Of a DNA stretch of 64,000 nucleotides, positions 17,336 through 24,196 are shown piece by piece. Where the stretch lies: the NCBI RefSeq assembly GCF_038039215.1, contig NZ_JBBPCL010000001.1, forward strand, positions 3,534,001 to 3,598,000. The letters are read 5' to 3'. A program made the position numbers and the translations under genes. This stretch comes from Pseudonocardia sp. T1-2H (GTDB lineage Bacteria; Actinomycetota; Actinomycetes; Mycobacteriales; Pseudonocardiaceae). Under the pieces are notes generated by a model. It worked only from the letters and a program-made list of their open reading frames with translations, was not told the DNA's origin and made no database searches. How positions within the stretch are numbered: position 1 is the first letter of the stretch; every line of letters begins with the position of its first letter.

Positions 17336-18134
17336 GCCGGTAGCCGACGAGCACCAGCACGTGCACCAGGTAGAGCCACAGGGCGAGCGCGGCCACCGCG
17401 CCGAAGACCGGCAGCCCGCCGAACGGCAGTGACCACTCGACCGGGATCGCGAGGAACAGCAGGAAGCCCTGCAGGAACCCGGCGAGGAAGGACCCGGTCC
17501 CGAAGCCGCCCCACAGCAGCGCCCGCAGGCCGACCCGCCCCGCCGCGACGAGCCGGTACACCAGCACGAGCGCCATCGACACCCCGATCCACACGACGTG
17601 GAACGCGAGCAGGACGCCGAGCAGCAGGCTCCCGCCGCCCGCGGCGTAGAGGGGAGCGGCGACGGGCGCGGACGCCAGCACGGCGAGCACGAGGAGCGGG
17701 GCGAGGGCGACGACGGGAAGCACCCCGAGCCGCCCCCGCCAGCCGGTGAGCCGCTCGGAGCGGCGCGGCGAGAGCTGCAGGAACGCCCGCCGCAGCCCCT
17801 CCCCGTAGAGGCTGGCGGGGAACAGCACCACGATGGTCTGCAGCCAGGACAGGTTCAGCGCCGTCGCCGTCAGCGTGCGGAGGGCGTCCGGCGTGCCGTG
17901 CCCGCCCGGCAGCCCGCCGATCGCCGTCTCCATCCCGACGGCGACGGCGTCGGGGCCGATCAGGGCCGCGGCGACCCGCAGCCCGATCAGGGTGATCGGG
18001 ACGACGCCGAGCAGCGCGAAGAAGGACGCCCCGCCCGCCCAGAGCGCCACGTCGCTGACCGGAAAGGAGCGGCCCAGCTCGCGGAGCACCCGGCGGGGCG
18101 ACCGCGTCGGGTCGCCTCCGTCCTGTCCGGTCAC
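17280..18134 (-). CDS. YihY/BrkB-family membrane protein
   Basis: 284-residue integral membrane protein of the YihY (virulence factor BrkB) family, with about six predicted helices. These include ALWAGGASFFALLGVVPITL, the conserved first-helix motif, then QTIVVLFPASLYGEGLRRAF, LLLGVLLAFHVVWIGVSMAL and GAVAALALWLYLVHVLVLVG. The biochemical function of the family is not settled (it was once misassigned as RNase BN); it may be an exporter or envelope factor. The gene starts 13 bases beyond the stop of its neighbour at 18148, so the two genes may be co-transcribed. Confidence 0.85.
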   Translation of the reverse strand: MTGQDGGDPTRSPRRVLRELGRSFPVSDVALWAGGASFFALLGVVPITLIGLRVAAALIGPDAVAVGMETAIGGLPGGHGTPDALRTLTATALNLSWLQTIVVLFPASLYGEGLRRAFLQLSPRRSERLTGWRGRLGVLPVVALAPLLVLAVLASAPVAAPLYAAGGGSLLLGVLLAFHVVWIGVSMALVLVYRLVAAGRVGLRALLWGGFGTGSFLAGFLQGFLLFLAIPVEWSLPFGGLPVFGAVAALALWLYLVHVLVLVGYRLTLVLDGRSAARDRPAAA

Positions 18135-18147
18135 GGCCGCGAGCGCG

Positions 18148-18591
18148 TCAGCTGAGGGCCCCGATCAGCCGGCCCGGCTCGGCGAGGATGCCCGGCAGCG
18201 CCTGGCTCGGCCGCTGCTGCTCGCCGTGCACCGCGTTGACGGCGACCAGCGCCGCGGTCAGGGCCGGGTTCACCCACTGGGCCACCTTGAGCTGCTGCTG
18301 GGTCGCCGCGACCTCCGGCGGCGTGTCCGTGGCGGGCTCGGTCCCGCCCTCGACGGGCCCGTCACCGGCCCCGTCGAGCTTCTTGCCCAGCACCCCGGTG
18401 TAGGCGGTGGCGCCGAGCGCGGCGGCGGTCAGGCCCGTCTTGAGGACGCTCGTCACGCCCACCCCGCGCTGCGTCGCCACCCGGCCCTTGTTCGCCAGCA
18501 GCAGGCCGGCCGACCCGGCCAGGTGGGCGCCGAACCAGGCGGCCAGGCCCAGGTCGTTCAGGCTGCGGATGATGGTGTTTCGGCCCGGCAT
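18148..18591 (-). CDS. Conserved actinobacterial membrane protein, function unknown
   Basis: 147 residues: MPGRNTIIRSLNDLGLAAWF, a first hydrophobic stretch at about 14-35 (GLAAWFGAHLAGSAGLLLAN), a second at about 48-68 (VLKTGLTAAALGATAYTGVL), an acidic linker (GPVEGGTEPATDTPP) and a third short hydrophobic helix (NPALTAALVAVNAV). I recognise the pattern from actinomycete genomes but know no assigned role. It sits directly upstream of the YihY gene on the same strand. ATG 18591 follows AGAGGAACCCC, a moderate ribosome site. Confidence 0.7.
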   Translation of the reverse strand: MPGRNTIIRSLNDLGLAAWFGAHLAGSAGLLLANKGRVATQRGVGVTSVLKTGLTAAALGATAYTGVLGKKLDGAGDGPVEGGTEPATDTPPEVAATQQQLKVAQWVNPALTAALVAVNAVHGEQQRPSQALPGILAEPGRLIGALS

Positions 18592-18651
18592 GGGGTTCCT
18601 CTCGTGACAGGTGGTGCTCGGTGCCCCGGGGATAGCCGTCCCCCGCCGTGA

Positions 18652-19098
18652 TCACACCCGATCCGGCCGAACCTTTTCCACACGGGTGCCGAGCTCGGCG
18701 ATACCCGCGTGCCCGTCCAGCTCGGCGACGGCCTCCTCGACCGACGGGAAGGTGCTGAACTCGGTGAGCACCTGCCGGACCCGGACGGGCAGCAGCGTCA
18801 GCCGGCCCCCGCAGCCCGTGAGGTGGACGCCGATCCCGGCCCGGGCCGCGGTGTGCCGGACGTGCCGGAGCGTCTCGACGGCCCCGGGCCCGAAGTGCCC
18901 GACCCCGGCCAGGTCGACCAGCAGGTGGCCGACGGTGTGCCGCGCGACGCCGACGACCCCCAGCACCTGCAGCTGCAGGTCCGCCAGCCGCACCAGCCGC
19001 GCAGCCGCCTCGACCCCCAGCGCGCCGGCCACCCTGATCAGGCGGAACCCCGCCGACGGCGTCTCGACGGCGAGCTGGACCCGGTCGGGAGTACGCAT
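18652..19098 (-). CDS. STAS-domain protein (anti-sigma-factor antagonist type)
   Basis: 148-residue single STAS domain. Beta strands are VQLAVETPSAGFRLIRVAGAL, then HLLVDLAGVGHFGPGAVETL, then GIGVHLTGCGG. Anti-anti-sigma factors bind and release anti-sigma kinases in partner-switch control of SigB-type sigma factors. In this protein the loop that normally carries the phosphorylated Ser (DSSG-like) reads GHFGPGA, so it should not be phosphorylatable. That suggests a constitutive antagonist or a STAS sensor module. The start ATG 19098 has a perfect AGGAGG ribosome site. Its partner kinase is not in the window. Confidence 0.85.
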   Translation of the reverse strand: MRTPDRVQLAVETPSAGFRLIRVAGALGVEAAARLVRLADLQLQVLGVVGVARHTVGHLLVDLAGVGHFGPGAVETLRHVRHTAARAGIGVHLTGCGGRLTLLPVRVRQVLTEFSTFPSVEEAVAELDGHAGIAELGTRVEKVRPDRV

Positions 19099-19261
19099 GA
19101 GGACCTCCTGGACTCGCGGCGGGCCGCACCACCCGCACCGTCGGGAGGAGACCCACTGGGAGGGCGCTCTACACCCCGGGTGTCGAAGGAGCGGCGAGCG
19201 GGAACCAGGTCCGGGAGAGAGCCGGGGCGCAGGCCGTCGGCCGCCAGGAGAGGACGCCCAG

Positions 19262-19381
19262 GTGAGACTGCTGCAGACCACCGGCCGCAGACCGGACCGC
19301 AGATCGACGAGGAACGTCGTGCTCGACCGCGCCACCCGCGGCGTCGGCGGCACCGTGGCGCTCCTGCGCGCCCGGCGCTGA
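19262..19381 (+). CDS. Small basic protein, 39 residues (tentative)
   Basis: GTG 19262 follows AGGAGAGG with an 8-base gap and opens 39 residues (VRLLQTTGRRPDRRSTRNVV onward) with ten Arg. The TGA at 19379-19381 lies three bases before the GTG of the CDP-alcohol phosphatidyltransferase, which itself lacks a clear ribosome site; this suggests coupled translation. No family was recognised. The rest of the gap 19099-19261 holds only the leader of the divergent STAS gene. Confidence 0.4.
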   Translation: MRLLQTTGRRPDRRSTRNVVLDRATRGVGGTVALLRARR

Positions 19382-19384
19382 GCC

Positions 19385-20146
19385 GTGCCGGGGACGGGCC
19401 GCGGCGACGGGCTGCGGGGCTGGGCCGAGCTGCACGGGGACCTGACCCCGGGCGGCCCCGCGCGCGGCTGGATCCGTCTCGTCCAGGGGCTCGCGGCCGC
19501 CGGGCCGGTGTCCCGGGTGCCGCCGGACGTCCTGTCGCTGCTCGGGGTCCTCGTCGCCGCGGGGGCGTGGCCCGTCGCGGCCGCCGGGGGCAGGTGGCCG
19601 CTGCTCGCGGCCACACTCGTGGTCGTCAGCGGGATCCTCGACGGGCTCGACGGCGCGGTCGCGCTGCGCACCGGCACGGCGCGCCCGCTCGGCGCGGTGG
19701 TGGACGCGGCCGCGGACCGGGTCGGGGACCTGTTGCTCGTCGGGGTCCTCGGCGCGCTCGGGGCCCCGCTGCCGCTGTGCGCCGGGATCGCCGCCCTGGT
19801 GATGCTGCACGAGTACGTGCGGGCCCGAGCCCAGTCCGTCGGCATGCCCGGCGTCGGCGCGGTCACGGTGGCCGAGCGGCCGACGCGGGTGATCGTCGTG
19901 GCGGTCGCGGCGCTCGGCACGGGCACGTTCCCCGCGGGGACGCCGTGGACCGGCTGGGGCTGGGCCGCGGTCTGCGCGGTCCTGTGGGCCGCGCTGGCCG
20001 CGGTGGGGCTCACGCAGCTGGTCGTGGCCGTGGCGCGGACCGTGCCGCCCCGCTTCGGTCCGGGTCGCGATGGTCAGGGTCGCGATGGTCGGGGTCCCGG
20101 TGGGCCGGGTCGTCTCGACCCGAAGGGTGGCGGGCCGGGCCGATGA
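19385..20146 (+). CDS. CDP-alcohol phosphatidyltransferase family protein
   Basis: 253-residue membrane enzyme that transfers a phosphatidyl group from a CDP-activated lipid to an alcohol. The catalytic signature is DGLDGAVALRTGTARPLG followed by VVDAAADR. All four metal-binding Asp are present, but the canonical DGxxAR Arg is displaced (GAVALR), as in an actinobacterial subgroup with no settled substrate. Six helices are predicted. The Gly/Arg-rich last 45 residues (FGPGRDGQGRDGRGP) overlap 137 bases of the opposing carotenoid gene and include its 15-bp repeats. It is probably translated together with the 39-residue gene just upstream. Confidence 0.85.
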   Translation: MPGTGRGDGLRGWAELHGDLTPGGPARGWIRLVQGLAAAGPVSRVPPDVLSLLGVLVAAGAWPVAAAGGRWPLLAATLVVVSGILDGLDGAVALRTGTARPLGAVVDAAADRVGDLLLVGVLGALGAPLPLCAGIAALVMLHEYVRARAQSVGMPGVGAVTVAERPTRVIVVAVAALGTGTFPAGTPWTGWGWAAVCAVLWAALAAVGLTQLVVAVARTVPPRFGPGRDGQGRDGRGPGGPGRLDPKGGGPGR

Positions 20147-21605
20147 GGCCGGCCACGATCCCCGCGGACAGCAGCACCAGCGGGAGCCCGCCCCCGGGGT
20201 GCGCCGAGCCGCCGACCAGGTAGAGGCCGTCGACCGGCGCGCGGTTGGCGGGGCGGAGCATCGCCGCCCGCGCGCCGTGCGAGGCCGTCCCGTAGATCGC
20301 GCCGCCGGGGGCGCCGGTGTCCCGCTCGAGGTCCGCGGGGGTGCGGATCTCCCGCCACCGCAGCCGGCCCCGGACGTCCTCCCCCCGCGTGGCCAGCGTC
20401 GCGAGGACGTGGTCCGCGTACCGCTCGCGGAGCCCGGCCACGTCCCAGTCCACGCCCCTGCCGGGATCGTGCGGCGGGGCGTTGACCAACACGAACCAGC
20501 CCTCCGACGCGTCGTCGGGGCGGAGCGCGGGGTCGTCCGGGGCGTGCACGTAGATCGTCGGGTCGGCGACGGGGGCAGGCCGCCGGCCCAGGGTCGCGTC
20601 GAACTCGGCGTCGTGGTCCGCGGGGAACCAGACGCGGTGCGCGGGCCCGGGGACCCGGCCGTCGAGGGCGAGCAGCAGCACGAAACCCGCGAGCGAGCGC
20701 GGCGCCCGGCGCAGGGTCCGCCGCGGCCGTGCGGCCTCCGGCCCGGTCAGCAGGCGTTCGTAGAGGACGGAGGCGTCCGCGTTGCAGACCACGAGGTCCG
20801 CGCGCAGCGTGGTGCCGTCGGCGAGCCGCACCCCCGTCGCGCGCCCGCGTTCGGTGCGGACCTCGGCGACCTCCGAGCCGAGGTACACCTCGACGCCGAG
20901 GTCCCGGCAGCGCGCGAGCAGCGCGTCGCCCACCGTGCGGAGCCCGCCCCGCACGTACCACGCGCCGAAACGCTGCTCCACGTACGGCGTCACGGACAGG
21001 ACGGACGGGGTGCGCCGCGGATCGGAGCCGGAGTAGGTCGCGTACCGGTTGAACCAGGTGCGTAGCCGCGGGTCCGGCAGAGCGGCCCTGCCCAGCCCGG
21101 CGAGCGAGCGCCACGGGGCGACCTCCCGAAGGTCGCGGAGCCGGTGGGACAGCCGGAGCAGGTCCCGCGGCCCGTCGAACGGCCGGCGCAGCACGGTGTC
21201 GCCGACGAGGTCCCAGAGCCGGCCGGAGCGCCGGTACAACGCCTCCCACGCCGCCCCGGAGCCCGGCCCCAGCGCCGCGTCGAGGGCGGCCGGGACGTCC
21301 GCGGGGTCGTGCGGCATGTCCAGCCGCGTCCCGTCGGCGAACCGGTACGCGCAGATCGGGTCGACGGGCACGACGTCCAGCCCGGCCGGCCCGCCGGTGT
21401 CCGCGAAGAGCTCGTCGAGCACCTGCGGGAGGGTGAGCAGGGACGGGCCGGTGTCGAACGCGAAGCCGTCCCGCTCGTAGGTGCCGAGCTTGCCGCCGTG
21501 CGTCGCGGCGCGTTCGTGCAGCGCGACGGCGTGGCCCTGCGCCGCCAGCCGGGCCGCCACGGCGAGGCCGCCGACCCCGGCGCCGATCACGATCACCCGG
21601 CTCAC
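20010..21605 (-). CDS. Phytoene desaturase-family carotenoid oxidoreductase (CrtI/CrtD-like)
   Basis: 531-residue FAD enzyme. MSRVIVIGAGVGGLAVAARL is the dinucleotide fold, GGKLGTYERDGFAFDTGPS is the CrtI signature, and the C-terminal GLYLVGGSAHPGGGLPLVLL is the conserved FAD-binding end. The enzyme acts on membrane-bound carotenoids, as phytoene desaturase, or as a CrtD-type 3',4'-desaturase if it works with the CruF hydratase nearby. The last 30 residues contain HRDPD repeats encoded by 15-bp DNA repeats and are probably dispensable. The GT2 gene ends 13 bases upstream, so the two are one operon. Confidence 0.88.
   Translation of the reverse strand: MSRVIVIGAGVGGLAVAARLAAQGHAVALHERAATHGGKLGTYERDGFAFDTGPSLLTLPQVLDELFADTGGPAGLDVVPVDPICAYRFADGTRLDMPHDPADVPAALDAALGPGSGAAWEALYRRSGRLWDLVGDTVLRRPFDGPRDLLRLSHRLRDLREVAPWRSLAGLGRAALPDPRLRTWFNRYATYSGSDPRRTPSVLSVTPYVEQRFGAWYVRGGLRTVGDALLARCRDLGVEVYLGSEVAEVRTERGRATGVRLADGTTLRADLVVCNADASVLYERLLTGPEAARPRRTLRRAPRSLAGFVLLLALDGRVPGPAHRVWFPADHDAEFDATLGRRPAPVADPTIYVHAPDDPALRPDDASEGWFVLVNAPPHDPGRGVDWDVAGLRERYADHVLATLATRGEDVRGRLRWREIRTPADLERDTGAPGGAIYGTASHGARAAMLRPANRAPVDGLYLVGGSAHPGGGLPLVLLSAGIVAGLIGPARHPSGRDDPAHRDPDHRDPDHRDPDRSGAARSAPRPRPAA
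20062..20106. repeat. 15-bp tandem repeats coding on both strands
   Basis: GGGTCGCGATGGTCA (20062-20076) and GGGTCGCGATGGTCG (20077-20091), plus a degenerate third unit to 20106. They encode GRDGQGRDG on the plus strand and HRDPD repeats on the minus strand, at the ends of two convergent overlapping genes. Confidence 0.85.
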
Positions 21606-21618
21606 CGGTCCGCCCTCC

Positions 21619-22740
21619 TCACAGGGCGCGGCCCTTCCAGGTCAGCGTGCCCGCGTGCCGCCCGGCCCAGGACGACGCGAGCAGGCCCAGCAGCGTCAGG
21701 ACCGAGGCCGGGTGCGCGGCCGCGTCCGGCCAGACCCGTCCCCCGGTGCGGCGCGCCGCGAGCACCCGGCCGACGATACCGGCGGCGTACCCGAGCAGCC
21801 CGGCCCGGGACCCGCGCAGCGCGGCCAGCGCCGGGACGACGTAGACCAGCGCCAGCAGCGCTGCCACGGCGGCCGACGCACCGGGACCGCCGAACGCCCG
21901 CCACAGGGACTTCCGGTACCCGGCGGCCAGCTCGGCCCAGCCGTCGTACATCCGGCAGGTGGCGATGCGGGAGCCGTCCGCGACGCCCGTCCGCCCGCCC
22001 GCCCGGCGGACGGCCCGAGCGAGCGCGATGTCGTCCAGGACCTCCCCGGCGACGGCCACGAACCCGCCGGCGGTGGCGAGCGCGCCGGAGTCGACCAGGA
22101 GGAACTGGCCGTTGGCCGCAACCAGCGAGGGCCGCCGGGACCGCTCGGCCACCCCCAGCGGCAGGCTCACCAGCCACGACCAGGCCAGGAGCGGCTGCAC
22201 CAGGCGGGTGGCCGGGCCGTCGGCGAGCTGGCGGGGCCACGGGCAGAGCAGCGCGAACCCGCCGTCGCGCAGGACCGCCACCGCGGCGGCGACGGCGTGC
22301 GGCGCGAGCACGACGTCCGCGTCGACGAACACCAGCACCCGCCCGGTCGCCGCGGCGGCGAGCTGCGCGCACGCGTGCGGTTTGCCCAGGACGCCCGCGG
22401 GCGGCGGCGTGCCCCGCAGGACTCGCAGGCGGGGATCGGCCCCGGCGACGTGCTCGACCAGCGCGGGCGTGCCGTCCGTGGAGCCGTCGTCGAGGACGAG
22501 CAGCTCCAGGTCCGGCACGCCCGTCTGGGCGAGGAGCGAGCGGACGGTCGGCGCGATCCGGTGCGCCTCGTCGCGGGCGGGGACGAGCACGGAGACGCGT
22601 TCCCGCACGGGCGGCGGCTCGGCCGGAGGGACCCGGAGGCGGCGGAGGTTGAACAGTTCGTGGAGGGTTCCGGCCACGGCGAGGCCGGCCCCGGCCCGCA
22701 CCGCGCGGCGCACGGTCCGGGCCGTCCACGACTCGATCAT
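21619..22740 (-). CDS. GT2 glycosyltransferase of a carotenoid locus (CruG/CrtQ-like)
   Basis: 373-residue membrane-associated GT2 enzyme. An N-terminal hydrophobic helix precedes the GT-A domain: RVSVLVPARDEAHRIAPTV, ELLVLDDGSTDGTPALVEH, the DxD motif VFVDADVVLAPHA, and EVLDDIALARAVRRAG. Two or three C-terminal helices follow. CruG-type enzymes glycosylate hydroxylated carotenoids made by CruF, whose gene is divergently transcribed next door, so this assignment rests partly on context. The minus-strand TAGTAT at 22754-22749 ends eight bases before ATG 22740, suggesting a leaderless message. Confidence 0.8.
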   Translation of the reverse strand: MIESWTARTVRRAVRAGAGLAVAGTLHELFNLRRLRVPPAEPPPVRERVSVLVPARDEAHRIAPTVRSLLAQTGVPDLELLVLDDGSTDGTPALVEHVAGADPRLRVLRGTPPPAGVLGKPHACAQLAAAATGRVLVFVDADVVLAPHAVAAAVAVLRDGGFALLCPWPRQLADGPATRLVQPLLAWSWLVSLPLGVAERSRRPSLVAANGQFLLVDSGALATAGGFVAVAGEVLDDIALARAVRRAGGRTGVADGSRIATCRMYDGWAELAAGYRKSLWRAFGGPGASAAVAALLALVYVVPALAALRGSRAGLLGYAAGIVGRVLAARRTGGRVWPDAAAHPASVLTLLGLLASSWAGRHAGTLTWKGRAL

Positions 22741-22814
22741 CGCCGCAGATACTAGGCCGGAACGGCGCCGGCGGCGCGGCGGGGACGATCGCGCCGAACC
22801 TGGGCCACAAGGGG

Positions 22815-22839
22815 GTTTTGGCGCGCCCCGGGCGGGGAT
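22815..22839 (+). promoter_or_regulatory. Possible SigB-like promoter for cruF
   Basis: GTTT (22815-22818), 15 bases, GGGGAT (22834-22839): one mismatch in the -10 half. It lies about 50 bases before the preferred cruF start. The match is moderate. Confidence 0.35.
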
Positions 22840-22887
22840 CTCGCGATGTGCCGGGTCACCGGGTACGCCGCGCCGAAGGGTTCCGCC

Positions 22888-23760
22888 ATGCTCCGTAGCT
22901 CCCCCGCCCTGCGCCGCGGGCGCCTCGACCGGACGGCGTGGATGCTGGTCGCCGCGGCGGTGCTGACCCAGATCCTGTACCCGCTGACCCCGCAGACGCT
23001 GCTCGTCGTGCCGACCGTGGTGTCCGTGGTGATCTTCGCGGCGGCGTCGCTCACCGACGCCGCCCGCCGGCACGGAGCCCGCGGCGCCGTCGTCCTGCTC
23101 GTCGTGGCCGGGGGCGGCGGGCTCGCCGCGGAGGCCATGGGCGTGGCCACCGGCCTCCCGTTCGGCGCCTACGCCTACACCGGCAGCCTCGGGGCGGAGC
23201 TGTTCGACGTCCCGGTGATCGTGCCACTGGCGTGGATCATGATGGCCTGGCCGGCGCTCGTCGTGGGCCGGTCGCTGGTGGCGTCGTCGCCGGTCGCGGT
23301 CGCCGCGGTCGGCGGGGTCGCGCTCGCGGCCTGGGACGTCTTCCTCGACCCGCAGATGGTCGACGCCGGGCACTGGCGGTGGACGCACCCGTCGCCCTCG
23401 CTGCCGCTCGTCCCGGGCATCCCGCTGAGCAACTACGCCGGCTGGCTGGTGGTGTCCGTCCTGATGATCGCCGCGCTGGACCGGCTGCTCGGGCGGCGCC
23501 GGGCCGGTGCGCCCCCGTCCGGTCCGGCGGCGGCGCTGTACCTGTGGGTGTACGCCTCGTCCGTCCTCGCCCACCTCGCGTTCTTCGGGCTGCCCGGATC
23601 CGCGCTGGCGGGAGGCGTCCTGATGGGGCTCGTGGCCGTGCCGTTCGCCCGCGTGGTGTGGCGTGCCGCGGTCCCGTCCGGCCTCGCGGCCCCGGCCCCG
23701 CCCCGGGCGGAGTCCGCTCTCCGGGCCGTCCGCGGCTCCGACGACCGGCGGCCTCGCTGA
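22888..23760 (+). CDS. cruF: Carotenoid biosynthesis protein CruF-like (carotenoid 1,2-hydratase)
   Basis: 290-residue integral membrane protein of the CruF/DUF422 family, which hydrates the psi end group of acyclic or monocyclic carotenoids. About seven helices are predicted. Conserved motifs include GLPFGAYAYTGSLGAELFDV, VPLAWIMMAWPALVVGR, AAWDVFLDPQMVDAGHWRW and GIPLSNYAGWLVVS, rich in the acidic and His residues expected of the active site. ATG 22888 was preferred over an in-frame ATG at 22846 because GAAGGG lies just upstream. With the adjacent GT2 and CrtI/CrtD-like genes it predicts a glycosylated 1'-hydroxy carotenoid. Confidence 0.85.
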   Translation: MLRSSPALRRGRLDRTAWMLVAAAVLTQILYPLTPQTLLVVPTVVSVVIFAAASLTDAARRHGARGAVVLLVVAGGGGLAAEAMGVATGLPFGAYAYTGSLGAELFDVPVIVPLAWIMMAWPALVVGRSLVASSPVAVAAVGGVALAAWDVFLDPQMVDAGHWRWTHPSPSLPLVPGIPLSNYAGWLVVSVLMIAALDRLLGRRRAGAPPSGPAAALYLWVYASSVLAHLAFFGLPGSALAGGVLMGLVAVPFARVVWRAAVPSGLAAPAPPRAESALRAVRGSDDRRPR

Positions 23761-23764
23761 CGCG

Positions 23765-24103
23765 CTACCGGGGCTCCGCCGCACGGCGCCGCCGGACCAC
23801 CACCGCCACGACGATCGCGACCACGGCCGCCGCGACCGCGGCGCGGACGGCGCCGGCGGCCCCGGCCTTCCGCCCGGCGGTGCGGAGCCGGGCCGGGACG
23901 TCGAGCCGCGAGGAGAGCTCGTCGAGGGTCTCGCCGAGGTCCTCGCGGACCTGCTCGATCTCCTGCACGCGGTCGTCCTCCATGCGCTCGACCTCGCGCT
24001 CCACCTCGGCCCGGAGCTCCTTCGACGTCGTCTCCGTCCCGTCGACGACCGGACGGTCCGGGGACAGGCCGCCCGGCTCCTCGTTCTCCGCGTGCGTGCT
24101 CAT
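23765..24103 (-). CDS. DUF3618-like single-pass membrane protein
   Basis: 112 residues. An acidic N-terminus leads to a helical segment with VREDLGETLDELSSRLDVPA, the DUF3618 motif. It ends in one membrane helix (AVRAAVAAAVVAIVVAVVV) with a basic stop-transfer tail, RRRRAAEPR. It resembles a reduced version of the 9525-10253 protein, without repeats or a C-terminal coiled coil. It is convergent with cruF (4 bases apart). The ribosome site is GAGAGGAACGCC. Function unknown; membrane stress is a guess from the family. Confidence 0.8.
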   Translation of the reverse strand: MSTHAENEEPGGLSPDRPVVDGTETTSKELRAEVEREVERMEDDRVQEIEQVREDLGETLDELSSRLDVPARLRTAGRKAGAAGAVRAAVAAAVVAIVVAVVVRRRRAAEPR

Positions 24104-24196
24104 GCTGGCGTTCCTCTCGACGGGCCGGACCGGGCGTGTGCCGCGGGATGACCGTTTTCCGTTCCGGTCAACCCTCCGGGTCCGACCGTCCCCGCC

